Source of the DNA: an uncultured Bacteroidota bacterium
Lineage (GTDB): Bacteria > Bacteroidota > Bacteroidia > Flavobacteriales > Flavobacteriaceae
Direction of reading: 5' to 3'
DNA length: 41,623 nucleotides
NCBI GenBank assembly: GCA_902574335.1
Contig: CACGNO010000008.1
Location: 1-41,623 of the forward strand
Shown: in pieces, positions 19,511 through 30,210 of the stretch
Numbering within the stretch: the first letter of the stretch is position 1
How the letters are laid out: each line of letters opens with the position of its first letter
The notes under the pieces: generated by a model
What the model saw: only the letters and a program-made list of their open reading frames with translations
Databases searched by the model: none
What the model was told of the DNA's origin: nothing
Program-made: the position numbers and the translations under genes

Positions 19511-21814
19511 ATGAAAAAAATTACTTACTCTTTAAACTATAGAAAGCCTAAAGAAGAATACACCGAAAATTGTGAGTTAACTGTTTGCGTTAGATATTAT
19601 CAAAAATTAGATGATGGAAAACATAAAGTAGTAAAAAAAAGTACTGGTGTTAAATGCAAACTCAAAGATTGGGACTCTGATTGGCACAAAGCAGAAAATA
19701 GACACCCTATTAAATCTACTGATTCTAACTATTTAGAAAAGAACAGGATTATTCGTAACAAGTCTATAGATCTTCATTCATTTATTAAAGATTTGAAACC
19801 GTTAAAAAACATTTCATCATTTAATTCAAAAGTTCCAAATGGTCCTCTTCATTTAAAATGGAGCAATCATAAAAATGACGTAAGATTAGTAAGTCCTGCT
19901 AATAAAAGAAATATCGATATCATTGTTGTTGGTACTGGTCTAGCGGGAGGTTCCGCATGTGCTACTCTTGCAGAACAAGGATACAATGTCAAAGCCTTTT
20001 GTTTTCAGGATTCATCTCGAAGAGCACACTCTATTGCTGCTCAAGGTGGTATTAATGCTGCAAAGAATTATCAGGGAGATGGTGATTCTGTCTACAGACT
20101 TTTTTACGATACAATAAAAGGCGGTGATTATAGATCTAGAGAATCTAATGTGTACAGATTAGCAGAAGTTTCATCAAGCATTATTGACCAATGCGTTGCA
20201 CAAGGAGTTCCATTTGCTCGTGAATATGGAGGACTTCTAGATAATAGATCTTTTGGTGGTGTTCTTGTGTCAAGAACATTCTACGCTAAAGGTCAAACAG
20301 GACAACAATTACTACTAGGTGCTTATTCTGCAATGAATAGACAAGTTGCAAGAGGAAAAATTGAAATGTTCACTCGACATGAAATGATGGATATTGTTGT
20401 GGTTGAAGGTAAAGCACGTGGTATCATTACACGAAACTTAATTACTGGTGAAATTGAGAAGCATTCAGCTCATGCGGTTGTTTTAGCCTCCGGAGGATAT
20501 GGGAATCTATTTTATTTATCGACTAATGCAATGGGAAGTAATGTTTCAGCTGCATGGAAAGTTCACAAAAAAGGTGCTTTATTTGCTAATCCATCATTTA
20601 CCCAAATCCATCCAACTTGTATTCCTGTTTCAGGAGATTATCAATCTAAATTGACACTTATGTCAGAATCACTTAGAAATGATGGTAGAATATGGGTGCC
20701 GAAGAAAATTGAAGATGCTAAAAAAATTAGTGAAGGAACTTTAAAACCAATCGATCTTAATGAAGAAGACAGAGATTATTATTTAGAGCGAAGATATCCA
20801 GCCTTTGGAAATCTTGTACCAAGAGATGTTGCATCAAGAGCTGCTAAAGAACGATGTGATGCTGGATATGGTGTTAATAAAACAGGTGAAGCAGTTTTCT
20901 TAGATTTTTCATCCGCAATTATTCGATATGGAAAAGAAAAAGCTTTGGTAAAAGGCTTAGACACTGAAGATATGGATTTAGTTAAATCATTAGGAGAAGG
21001 TGTTATTAGAGCTAAATATGGAAATTTATTTCAGATGTATGAGAAAATTGTAGATGAAAATCCTTACAAAACACCAATGATGATTTATCCTGCGGTGCAT
21101 TATACAATGGGAGGTCTTTGGGTAGACTACAATCTAATGACAACTATACCTGGGTGTTATGCAATTGGAGAAGCTAATTTCTCTGATCATGGAGCTAATA
21201 GGCTTGGCGCATCCGCATTAATGCAAGGACTGGCTGATGGTTACTTTGTATTGCCAAATACTATAAATGATTACTTAGCTGATGATATAAAAACTGGGCC
21301 AATTCCAAATGATAAACCTGAATTTGATGAAGCAAAAAAGAATGTTGAAGAAAAAATAGAAAAATTAATTTCTAATAAAGGATCAAAGTCAGTTGATTTC
21401 TTTCACAAAAAATTAGGTAAAATTATTTGGAATAACTGTGGTATGTCTAGAAACGAAACAGATTTAAAAAAGGCTATAAAAGATATTCAAAACCTAAGAT
21501 CGGACTTTTACAATAATATTAAAGTAACAGGTGATAAAAACTCCTTTAATGAATCTTTAGCAAAAGCTCTAAGGGTTGCTGATTTCATGGAACTTGGAGA
21601 ATTATTTGCAGTTGACGCTTTGAATAGAAATGAGTCTTGTGGAGGTCACTTCAGAGAAGAATATCAAACAAAAGAAGGAGAAGCATTAAGAAATGATGAT
21701 GATTATAGGTTTGTTTCAGCTTGGGAGTATAATCCTATAATCGAATTTTCAAAATTACACAAAGAACATTTAGACTTTGAAAATGTTGAACTTAAAAGTA
21801 GGTCTTATAAATAA
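19511..21814 (+). CDS. sdhA: Succinate dehydrogenase flavoprotein subunit with ~100-aa N-terminal extension resembling a tyrosine-recombinase arm-type DNA-binding domain
   Basis: Residues from ~101 on ([60 protein letters not shown]...[24 protein letters not shown]...) are canonical Bacteroidetes SdhA. Residues 1-100 ([55 protein letters not shown]...[19 protein letters not shown]) are not SdhA and read like an integrase N-terminus. Confidence 0.9.
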   Translation: MKKITYSLNYRKPKEEYTENCELTVCVRYYQKLDDGKHKVVKKSTGVKCKLKDWDSDWHKAENRHPIKSTDSNYLEKNRIIRNKSIDLHSFIKDLKPLKNISSFNSKVPNGPLHLKWSNHKNDVRLVSPANKRNIDIIVVGTGLAGGSACATLAEQGYNVKAFCFQDSSRRAHSIAAQGGINAAKNYQGDGDSVYRLFYDTIKGGDYRSRESNVYRLAEVSSSIIDQCVAQGVPFAREYGGLLDNRSFGGVLVSRTFYAKGQTGQQLLLGAYSAMNRQVARGKIEMFTRHEMMDIVVVEGKARGIITRNLITGEIEKHSAHAVVLASGGYGNLFYLSTNAMGSNVSAAWKVHKKGALFANPSFTQIHPTCIPVSGDYQSKLTLMSESLRNDGRIWVPKKIEDAKKISEGTLKPIDLNEEDRDYYLERRYPAFGNLVPRDVASRAAKERCDAGYGVNKTGEAVFLDFSSAIIRYGKEKALVKGLDTEDMDLVKSLGEGVIRAKYGNLFQMYEKIVDENPYKTPMMIYPAVHYTMGGLWVDYNLMTTIPGCYAIGEANFSDHGANRLGASALMQGLADGYFVLPNTINDYLADDIKTGPIPNDKPEFDEAKKNVEEKIEKLISNKGSKSVDFFHKKLGKIIWNNCGMSRNETDLKKAIKDIQNLRSDFYNNIKVTGDKNSFNESLAKALRVADFMELGELFAVDALNRNESCGGHFREEYQTKEGEALRNDDDYRFVSAWEYNPIIEFSKLHKEHLDFENVELKSRSYK

Positions 21815-22561
21815 ATGAAGTTATATCTAAAAATATGGCGTCAAAAAAATAGTCAATCCAAAGGGAAAATTGTTGATTATGAGATTGATGATATTTCACC
21901 TGATATGTCTTTTCTAGAAATGATGGATGTATTAAATGAAAAGATCATTGATGAAGATGGTGATCCAGTAGCTTTTGATCATGACTGTAGAGAAGGAATA
22001 TGTGGATCATGCTCAATGTTTATAAATGGAGAGCCACATGGACCTGACAAGTTAATTACAACTTGCCAATTGCATATGAGAAGATTTAAAGATGGTGATA
22101 CTATTTATATTGAACCTTTTAGAGCTAAAGCATTCCCAATAATAAAAGATTTAGTAGTTGATAGAACAGCGTTTGACAGAATTCAACAATCTGGTGGCTT
22201 TATATCAATTAATACATCAGGAAATACTCTTGACGCTAATACAATTCCAATTGAAAAGGAAAATGCTGATAAAGCATTTGATGCTGCAACTTGTATTGGT
22301 TGTGGTGCATGTGTTGCAAGTTGTAAGAATTCGTCTGCAATGTTGTTTGTTTCTGCTAAAGTATCTCAATTTTCTTTATTGCCTCAAGGTAAAGTTGAAG
22401 CTACTGATAGAGTTTTGAATATGGTTAATCAAATGGATGAAGAAGGTTTTGGAAATTGTACCAATACCGGAGCATGTCACGTTGAGTGTCCTAAAGGAAT
22501 CTCATTGGATTACATTGCAAAGCTTAATAGAGAATACGTTAAAGCAAACCTGAAGAAATAA
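21815..22561 (+). CDS. sdhB: Succinate dehydrogenase iron-sulfur subunit
   Basis: [20 protein letters not shown]...[19 protein letters not shown]...[27 protein letters not shown]. Confidence 0.97.
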   Translation: MKLYLKIWRQKNSQSKGKIVDYEIDDISPDMSFLEMMDVLNEKIIDEDGDPVAFDHDCREGICGSCSMFINGEPHGPDKLITTCQLHMRRFKDGDTIYIEPFRAKAFPIIKDLVVDRTAFDRIQQSGGFISINTSGNTLDANTIPIEKENADKAFDAATCIGCGACVASCKNSSAMLFVSAKVSQFSLLPQGKVEATDRVLNMVNQMDEEGFGNCTNTGACHVECPKGISLDYIAKLNREYVKANLKK

Positions 22562-22562
22562 A

Positions 22563-24155
22563 TTATATACTTTCTCTAATAATCCAATTTGCTCTAATCT
22601 TGATTTTTTCTGGGCTATGGATTGTTCTTTCTGCATTAATCTTTTTTAAATAATTTCCGGAGTCCCATTTCATATTTTTGTTTTTATCATGAATTAATCG
22701 AATACTGTAATCACCAGGATTAATATTTTCAAAAATACAATCATCTAGTTCGTCTGTTAGATATTTTATTTTAACTATTTTTTCATTTGAATCTAACAAT
22801 TCAACTATAATTGGGAATTCTTTTAATGATAAAATGTTCATAATAAGAGTACCATAATCAGATGCTTTTTTTGTGGAAAGATTATACTGTAAAGTGTCAA
22901 TCGTATTTTCATAAAAATCAACAATTGAATTAGGAAATAAATTAATGAAGTAGTTATCATTTGGTAATACTTCAAAGTCAAATACAATACGGTTATTATT
23001 TTCAATGTTTGTTGAAAAGCTAACTTCAACTGAGTCCTTGTTCATAATTTTTATGAAATTGTTATTTACAGAATTTAATGGAATATTGCTATTTAGTGCA
23101 AACTTAGCCCCTAAATCAATTGAATTATTATTCTCATTCTCAATTTGTAAAGAATCTATATCTAGTTTCTTTTTTGGGAAGGGTAACTTATATTCCTCTT
23201 CATAACCCTCATTTGTAATTCTCATACGTATTGTATCATATTCAAATTCTTTGAACCAAAAATTAAGAGTATCCTTATCCTTTTCATATGTTATGGCCGT
23301 AGATTCTTTGGCATTTTTATTTTCGATTTTTATCTTTAGGTTTTCCTCATTGCCTCTGAATCCAAAACTTACTCTGTTATAAAAATTTTGAAATGGTTTA
23401 AAAATAAAAAATGAGGGTTCTTCTTTAAATATTTTTAAATCAATTTTATAATCACCAGGTAACTCAACTATTTCATCGTAAAATGCAATTTTATCAATTA
23501 AAGGATCAAACAAAAAGTTATTATTATAATCTTTAATTGCAACTAGATGATATTTTCCTGATTTTAGATTTGTGAATTTAAAGTATGTACTATCCAGTGT
23601 GCTTGCTACATAAGTAGGTTTATTTTTAAATACAATTGAGTCATTAAATTCATTATTTAAGGGATATAACATAGCTGTTATTAATTCTTCCGTTTTTGAA
23701 GAATAACCGTCATTAATCATCCCATCGATTTCTAACGAATCAATATATGAGCCCGTTGAAAAAGCATATTTATAAAATGGCAACTCATTTTCTTCATTAT
23801 TATCTTTTATACTTTGACCAAAATTAAAAACATATGTAGTGCTATCTGTAAATGTTTCGTTTATGTCGATATCGATATATTTAGATGCACCACCTTGAGG
23901 GAAAATAGAATATTTATTTTTTTCTATTGGTGGAGAAACAACTAGTTGAGAATTAAGATCCTCTAGTTTTATATATTCATTAAAAAATATTCTTATTCTT
24001 TTATCATTAAAAAAAACTGAATTATTTTCTGGGACTGTTTTAATAACCTCCGGTGGAGCTTCATCTATAGGTCCACCATCGGGAGTTCCTCTCTTTGCAC
24101 ATGAAATACTTATAAATATTAATATGAGTAGTGGAATTATAAATTTGATTTTCAT
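22563..24155 (-). CDS. Ig-like (Big_5/SbsA-type) domain lipoprotein
   Basis: Lipoprotein signal MKIKFIIPLLILIFISISCAKRGTPDGGPIDEAPPEVIKTVPENNSVFFNDKRIRIFFNEYI; C-terminal RLIHDKNKNMKWDSGNYLKK. Confidence 0.8.
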   Translation of the reverse strand: MKIKFIIPLLILIFISISCAKRGTPDGGPIDEAPPEVIKTVPENNSVFFNDKRIRIFFNEYIKLEDLNSQLVVSPPIEKNKYSIFPQGGASKYIDIDINETFTDSTTYVFNFGQSIKDNNEENELPFYKYAFSTGSYIDSLEIDGMINDGYSSKTEELITAMLYPLNNEFNDSIVFKNKPTYVASTLDSTYFKFTNLKSGKYHLVAIKDYNNNFLFDPLIDKIAFYDEIVELPGDYKIDLKIFKEEPSFFIFKPFQNFYNRVSFGFRGNEENLKIKIENKNAKESTAITYEKDKDTLNFWFKEFEYDTIRMRITNEGYEEEYKLPFPKKKLDIDSLQIENENNNSIDLGAKFALNSNIPLNSVNNNFIKIMNKDSVEVSFSTNIENNNRIVFDFEVLPNDNYFINLFPNSIVDFYENTIDTLQYNLSTKKASDYGTLIMNILSLKEFPIIVELLDSNEKIVKIKYLTDELDDCIFENINPGDYSIRLIHDKNKNMKWDSGNYLKKINAERTIHSPEKIKIRANWIIRESI

Positions 24156-24231
24156 TAATAACTTGAATTATATAAAGCTTTTTTCAATTAAATTAAAATC
24201 ATATTAATGTTGAATATAGTATTTTTGTTAA

Positions 24232-25761
24232 ATGTCTGAAGAAAAATTCAAGAAAATAATTTCACATGCAAAAGAATACGGTTTCATTTTTCAATCGAGT
24301 GAAATTTATGATGGATTAAGTGCAGTTTATGATTATGGTCAAAATGGAGTTCTACTAAAAAATAATATAAAAGAATATTGGTGGAAGTCTATGACTCAGT
24401 TTAATGAAAATATTGTAGGTATAGATTCAGCTATTTTTTCACATCCCACGACTTGGAAAGCAAGTGGTCATTTGGATGCATTTAATGACCCATTAATTGA
24501 TAATAAAGATTCTAAAAAAAGATATAGAGCTGATAATTTAATTGAAGATTTTATCCAAAAAATAGAAAAAAAATTATCTAAGTTGATAGAAAAAAATAGA
24601 AAAAGATTTGGTGAAAGTTTCGATGAAGAAACTTTTTTATCTACAAATGATAGGGCAAAAAAATATAAAGCAGAAATCAACGATTTGAAATCAAATCTAA
24701 ATAAAGCACTCAACGAAGAAAATTTAGATTTATTAAAAGAAATTATAATATCGAAAAATATTTCTTGTCCAGTCTCAGGAACAACTTATTGGACTGACGT
24801 TAAACAATTTAATTTGATGTTTAACACAAAAGTTGGTGCCTCCGCTGAAAGTGCTACAGAATTATTTTTAAGACCTGAAACTGCTCAAGGTATTTTTTTA
24901 AATTATTTAAATGTTCAAAAGACAGGGAGAATGAAAATCCCTTTTGGAATTGCTCAAATTGGAAAGGCTTTTAGAAATGAAATTATAGCTAGACAATTTA
25001 TTTTTAGAATGCGTGAGTTTGAACAAATGGAAATGCAATTTTTTGTCAAGCCTGGTACTCAAAAAAAATGGTACGAACAATGGAAAAAAAACAGAATGGA
25101 ATGGCATTTATCAATTGGAATAAATAAAAATAATTACAGATTTCATGATCATGATAAACTTGCACACTATGCTGATGCTGCTTGTGATATTGAGTTTAAT
25201 TTCCCATTTGGATTTAAAGAATTAGAGGGTATTCACTCACGTACAGATTTTGATTTGGCAAATCACGAAAAGTTTTCCTCAAAACAAATTAAATATTTTG
25301 ATCCTGAGGATGAATCTAAATACATACCTTATGTTGTAGAAACATCAATAGGTTTAGATCGAATGTTTCTTGCCGTCTTTTCTAATTCCCTTTGTTTTGA
25401 ATCGCTGGAAGACGGTTCTCAAAGAACTGTATTAAAAATCCCAAAAATATTAGCACCAAATCAATGCGCAATTCTACCATTAGTAAAGAAAGATGGACTT
25501 GCTGATTTTGCAAAAGAGTTAAAAAATCAACTTAAAGTAAAATTTAAATTAATTTATGATGAAAAAGATGCTATAGGTAGAAGATATCGAAGGCAGGACG
25601 CTTTAGGAACACCTTTTTGTATAACAGTTGACCATCAGACCCTTGATGATAAAACCATCACGATTAGAGATCGGGACTCAATGAAACAAAAAAGAATTAA
25701 AGTGGATGAATTAGAAAATTTTTTATTTAAATCTTTTGAAATTTCTAATTGGCTTAAGTAA
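24232..25761 (+). CDS. glyS: Glycine--tRNA ligase
   Basis: YGFIFQSSEIYDGLSAVYDYGQNGVLLKNNIKEYWW...FLRPETAQGIFLNYLN...IGKAFRNEIIARQFIFRMREFEQMEMQFF: class II GlyRS. Confidence 0.96.
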   Translation: MSEEKFKKIISHAKEYGFIFQSSEIYDGLSAVYDYGQNGVLLKNNIKEYWWKSMTQFNENIVGIDSAIFSHPTTWKASGHLDAFNDPLIDNKDSKKRYRADNLIEDFIQKIEKKLSKLIEKNRKRFGESFDEETFLSTNDRAKKYKAEINDLKSNLNKALNEENLDLLKEIIISKNISCPVSGTTYWTDVKQFNLMFNTKVGASAESATELFLRPETAQGIFLNYLNVQKTGRMKIPFGIAQIGKAFRNEIIARQFIFRMREFEQMEMQFFVKPGTQKKWYEQWKKNRMEWHLSIGINKNNYRFHDHDKLAHYADAACDIEFNFPFGFKELEGIHSRTDFDLANHEKFSSKQIKYFDPEDESKYIPYVVETSIGLDRMFLAVFSNSLCFESLEDGSQRTVLKIPKILAPNQCAILPLVKKDGLADFAKELKNQLKVKFKLIYDEKDAIGRRYRRQDALGTPFCITVDHQTLDDKTITIRDRDSMKQKRIKVDELENFLFKSFEISNWLK

Positions 25762-25764
25762 ATA

Positions 25765-26532
25765 GTGATTAAAATTTTCTCATACAATATTAACGGAATT
25801 AGAGCAGCTATAAAAAAAGATTTAGTAAAATGGATTACAAAATCAAATCCTGACATAGTTTGTTTTCAAGAAATAAAAGCTAATGAGGACCAATTTGATA
25901 CTGAAATTTTCACTAAACTTGGATACCATAATTATTGGTTTTCAGCTCAAAAAAAAGGATACAGTGGAGTTGGTATAATATCTAAAATCAAACCTGAAAA
26001 TATTCAAATAGGTACAGGTATTGACTTTATGGATTATGAGGGAAGAAACTTAAGATTAGATTTCAAAAAGTTTTCAGTAATGAGCTTATATCTTCCATCC
26101 GGAACAAACATTAATAGATTAGAATTTAAATTTAAGTATATGTATGAGTTTGAAAAATATGTCAACTCTTTAAAATCTAAAATTCCTAATTTAATTATTG
26201 GCGGAGATTATAATATTTGTCATAAAGCTATTGATATTCATGATTCGTCACCAAGAATGGAAAAAGTTTCAGGATTCCTTCCAGAGGAAAGAACTTGGCT
26301 TGATAAATTTATAAAGTCAGGATTTATAGACTCATTTAGATATTATAATAAATTCCCACACAAATATTCTTGGTGGAGTTATAGAGCAAACTCAAGGAAT
26401 AATAATAAAGGTTGGAGGATTGATTATTTGTTGGTATCAGAAGCATTACGTAAAAATTTAATAGGATCATATATTTTGGATGATATAGTTCACTCTGATC
26501 ACTGTCCAATCGGAATAAATATTGAAATTTAA
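25765..26532 (+). CDS. xth: Exodeoxyribonuclease III
   Basis: IKIFSYNINGIRAA...DIVCFQEIKANEDQ...GGDYNICH...WSYRANSRNNNKGWRIDYLLVS...HSDHCPIGI; GTG start. Confidence 0.93.
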   Translation: MIKIFSYNINGIRAAIKKDLVKWITKSNPDIVCFQEIKANEDQFDTEIFTKLGYHNYWFSAQKKGYSGVGIISKIKPENIQIGTGIDFMDYEGRNLRLDFKKFSVMSLYLPSGTNINRLEFKFKYMYEFEKYVNSLKSKIPNLIIGGDYNICHKAIDIHDSSPRMEKVSGFLPEERTWLDKFIKSGFIDSFRYYNKFPHKYSWWSYRANSRNNNKGWRIDYLLVSEALRKNLIGSYILDDIVHSDHCPIGINIEI

Positions 26533-27563
26533 TGGAATATAATTATCTACCCTCAACAAAAATAAAGGTTAGTAAAATATGTCTTGGTACAATGACATGG
26601 GGTCGGCAAAATACTGTTAAGGAGGCATTTGATCAAATGAATTATAGTATTGAAAATGGTGTGAATTTTTTCGATACTGCCGAACTATACCCAGTTCCAG
26701 CAACACCCGACAAATATGCTGAAACTGAAAAAATTATAGGAAATTGGTTTAATGAGTTTAAAAAAAGAGATAAAGTAATTTTAGCAACTAAAATTGCAGG
26801 TCCAGGTGCTTATACGGCACATATTAGAAAGACAGGATTTAAAGGCAATTCAATTGAAGAGGCAGTTAATGGAAGTTTAAAAAGATTAAAGACAGATTAT
26901 ATAGATTTATATCAGTTACATTGGCCAGAAAGAATTACAAATACTTTTGGTAACAGAAGTTTTCAATATATAAAAGATTCATGGGAAGATAATTTTAAAG
27001 AAATTTTAGAAAAGTTGGAGCAAATAATTAAATCTGGTAAAATAAGACATATTGGCTTATCAAACGAAAATCCATGGGGTATCATGAAGTTTATAGAGTA
27101 TTCCAAAAAAGGTTTGCCAAAGATGATTACAATTCAAAATCCATATTCATTATTAAATAGATTGTTTGAAATTGGTAGTTCTGAAATTTGTAAATATGAA
27201 AATGTAGGGCTACTTGCTTATTCTCCACTAGCTTTTGGTGTTTTAACTGGAAAATACTTTAATAACGAAATTCCTAAGAACAGTAGATTGGATTTATTTC
27301 CAACACTTAAAAGATACAATGGAAAAAGATCGATGGATGCTGCACTCTTATATCAAAAAATAGCAGATAAATATGGTTTATCATTGACCGATTTAGCTCT
27401 CTCTTTCGTAAACGATAGACCTTTTGTTACAAGTAATATAATTGGTGCAACTACTTTAAATCAATTAAAAGAAAATATTAAAAGTATCAATGTTAAACTA
27501 TCTGATGAAATAATTAGTGAAATTAACCTAGTTCAGGAAATCATACCTAATCCTGCTCCTTAA
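26532..27563 (+). CDS. Aldo/keto reductase (Tas-like)
   Basis: KICLGTMTWGRQNTVKEAFDQMNYSIENGVNFFDTAELYPVP...DYIDLYQLHWP...IRHIGLSNENPWG...IIGATTLNQLKENI. Confidence 0.92.
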   Translation: MEYNYLPSTKIKVSKICLGTMTWGRQNTVKEAFDQMNYSIENGVNFFDTAELYPVPATPDKYAETEKIIGNWFNEFKKRDKVILATKIAGPGAYTAHIRKTGFKGNSIEEAVNGSLKRLKTDYIDLYQLHWPERITNTFGNRSFQYIKDSWEDNFKEILEKLEQIIKSGKIRHIGLSNENPWGIMKFIEYSKKGLPKMITIQNPYSLLNRLFEIGSSEICKYENVGLLAYSPLAFGVLTGKYFNNEIPKNSRLDLFPTLKRYNGKRSMDAALLYQKIADKYGLSLTDLALSFVNDRPFVTSNIIGATTLNQLKENIKSINVKLSDEIISEINLVQEIIPNPAP

Positions 27564-28905
27564 ATACTTCTTTAACAACATCACTTAACTTGGAAAATTT
27601 TAATATGTCAATTTGATTTGTTTTATTTTGTGTTTTTGAATTCGATGAAATTATAATTTTATTGTATCCTAATCTTTCTGCTTCAGATATTCTTATATCA
27701 ATATTTTTTACATTTCTTAATTCACCTGACAGTCCAACTTCAGCACAAAAACAAAGTCCATTTTTAATACTTAGGTTAGTATTTGATGATAGTATGGAAA
27801 AAATAACTGCAAGATCTAAAGCTGGATCATCAATCTTTATCCCACCAGTTATATTTATAAAAATATCTTTTACTCCAATTTTAAAACCAGCCTTTTTTTC
27901 TAAGACTGCTAACAACATATTTAATCTTTTTGAATTAAAACCATTGGATATTCTTTGAGGAGTACCGTAAACTGCAGAACTAACAAGAGCTTGAATTTCA
28001 ATCATTATAGATCTATTACCATCTAGTGTTATTCCAATGCAATTACCGCTTAATTGATTTTCTCTATTTGAAGTGAAAAGTTCGCTTGGATTTTTAACAA
28101 TGTTTAATCCAGTATTTATCATTTCATATATACCGATTTCTGAAGTTGATCCAAATCTGTTCTTTTTTGACCTTAGAATACGATATAAATTATTTTTATC
28201 ACCCTCAAAGTTTAATACGACATCAACCATATGTTCTAAAACTTTAGGTCCAGCTATATTACCATCTTTAGTAATGTGTCCAATTACAATAATTGGAATA
28301 CCTGTTTGTTTTGCGACTTTAATTAACGTTGAGGTACATTCTTTAATTTGTGGTGTGCTACCTTGTATATTTTCAATACCGTCTGTTTGAATTGTTTGAA
28401 TAGAATCAATTACGATTAAATCAGGCATTAATGCCTCAATAGATTTTAATATTAATTCTAAGTTTGTTTCAGTTAAAATATAGCATTCATTTTGATTCTT
28501 AGAAATTCTGTTAGCTCTTAATTTAATTTGTTGTTGACTTTCTTCACCAGAAATATATAAAACTTTTCTTTTGATGGAAATTGATATTTGAAGTATTAGT
28601 GTTGATTTTCCAATACCAGGTTCACCTGAAATTAAAATCACAGATCCAGGTACTATACCACCACCAAGAACTCTATTAAGCTCATTATCACCTATTTTTA
28701 TTCTTTCAGTTGTTTCAGCATCAATTTCTTTTATTTCTTTAAGCTTTGATTTATTTAGTATAATGTTGGGTTCGCTTTTCTTTTTGGATTGTATTATTTC
28801 CTCGTCTACTGTATTCCATTCCCCACATTGACTGCACTGGCCCATCCATTTCGGATATTTTGCCCCACAATTATTACAAGAATAAATTTTTTTGGTACTT
28901 GCCAT
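27547..28905 (-). CDS. radA: DNA repair protein RadA
   Basis: C4 zinc motif YSCNNCGAKYPKWMGQCSQCGEWNT; ILISGEPGIGKSTL; KKNRFGSTSEIG. Confidence 0.96.
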   Translation of the reverse strand: MASTKKIYSCNNCGAKYPKWMGQCSQCGEWNTVDEEIIQSKKKSEPNIILNKSKLKEIKEIDAETTERIKIGDNELNRVLGGGIVPGSVILISGEPGIGKSTLILQISISIKRKVLYISGEESQQQIKLRANRISKNQNECYILTETNLELILKSIEALMPDLIVIDSIQTIQTDGIENIQGSTPQIKECTSTLIKVAKQTGIPIIVIGHITKDGNIAGPKVLEHMVDVVLNFEGDKNNLYRILRSKKNRFGSTSEIGIYEMINTGLNIVKNPSELFTSNRENQLSGNCIGITLDGNRSIMIEIQALVSSAVYGTPQRISNGFNSKRLNMLLAVLEKKAGFKIGVKDIFINITGGIKIDDPALDLAVIFSILSSNTNLSIKNGLCFCAEVGLSGELRNVKNIDIRISEAERLGYNKIIISSNSKTQNKTNQIDILKFSKLSDVVKEVFKEQD

Positions 28906-28911
28906 TAGTCC

Positions 28912-29259
28912 CTAAACTAATGTATTTTTTTTATTAGGAAAAATTATTGAAGGTTTAAAAATTTTGGCATTTTTTAGGGACATAGTAGCATAGCTAATTA
29001 TAATTATTGTATGACCTTTGCTTACCTTCTTAGCAGCTGGCCCATTAATTTCTATTTGTCCAGAATTTCTTTTTCCCTTAATTACGTATGTTTCAAGTCT
29101 TTCTCCGTTATTAACATTTAGGACTTGAACTTTTTCTCCTGCGACTATATTAACAGCTTCCATAAGTTTTTCATCGATGGTTACGCTACCTATATAATTT
29201 ATATTTGCTTCAGTCACTGTAACGTTATGTATTTTCGATTTTAAAACTTCAATTTTCAT
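28912..29259 (-). CDS. panD: Aspartate 1-decarboxylase
   Basis: [61 protein letters not shown] self-processing site. Confidence 0.96.
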   Translation of the reverse strand: MKIEVLKSKIHNVTVTEANINYIGSVTIDEKLMEAVNIVAGEKVQVLNVNNGERLETYVIKGKRNSGQIEINGPAAKKVSKGHTIIIISYATMSLKNAKIFKPSIIFPNKKNTLV

Positions 29260-29268
29260 ATTATTAAT

Positions 29269-30117
29269 CTAAAAAAGAAGATTATCAATTAATCTTACAC
29301 CTTCTACTTTAACACAGATAAATCCTCTAAATCTTCCCTTATCATTAGACTTACCAAAATGCTCCAAAGTAATCTCATCTCTAATTTCAAAATATTCAAG
29401 ATTAAAATCATTTGTTTTTTCAATTTTACTTTTGATTTTTCTTAATAAATCTGGGTAATCAATTTTTAAATAATTTTCTTTAGCAAATAATAAGCAGTCA
29501 AAGATTATTCCACACTGTTTATAAGAATTTGCTGATAACAATTTATTTCTTGAGCTTAATGCTAACCCATTTTTATTTCTTACGGTTGGGCATACAACTA
29601 AAATAATATTTGGAAAGAAGCCATCAATTAAAGTTCTAATCACCAGTGTTTGTTGAAAATCTTTTTCCCCAAAAAATACAACTTGAGGACGAAATATTTC
29701 AAAAAGTTTATTAATAATTGTTGCTACGCCATCAAAATGACCAGGCCTAGATATACCCTCGAGTACTGTATTTATAAACCCAAGTTCAAATTCATCAATA
29801 TTGGTATTATCTTGGTAAATTTCATTTACACTTTCAGGGATAAATACATTAATATTACATGATATAGAATTAATTTTTTTAATATCATTTTCAAAATCTT
29901 TCGGATAAGATTCAAAGTCCTTAGGATCATTAAATTGAGTAGGATTTATAAAAATAGTAACCCAAACTTCATTACAGGATTTAAATGCTGCTTTTATTAG
30001 TGATAGATGCCCTTCATGTAATGAACCCATAGTTGGCACTAGTCCTATTTTTTTTTCTTCTTTTTTGCTTGATTTGAGAGTGTTTTTTAAATCAATTATA
30101 TTCTTGACTATTTGCAT
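29269..30117 (-). CDS. panC: Pantoate--beta-alanine ligase
   Basis: IGLVPTMGSLHEGHLSLIKAA...VWVTIFINPTQFN...FDGVATIINKLFEIFRPQVVFFGEKDFQQ...LALSSRNKLL. Confidence 0.96.
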   Translation of the reverse strand: MQIVKNIIDLKNTLKSSKKEEKKIGLVPTMGSLHEGHLSLIKAAFKSCNEVWVTIFINPTQFNDPKDFESYPKDFENDIKKINSISCNINVFIPESVNEIYQDNTNIDEFELGFINTVLEGISRPGHFDGVATIINKLFEIFRPQVVFFGEKDFQQTLVIRTLIDGFFPNIILVVCPTVRNKNGLALSSRNKLLSANSYKQCGIIFDCLLFAKENYLKIDYPDLLRKIKSKIEKTNDFNLEYFEIRDEITLEHFGKSNDKGRFRGFICVKVEGVRLIDNLLF

Positions 30118-30210
30118 TTAAGAAAATTTTAACAGCAGGCAAACATAACACTTTAGATTTAATCTTATATAATTTTTGTAATTTTGTACACCTTATTATA
30201 AGAAGGATTT

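Noticed and set aside
22158-22418. 86-aa plus-strand ORF inside sdhB
   Set aside because: Alternative reading frame of the well-supported sdhB; low-complexity Leu/Val translation.
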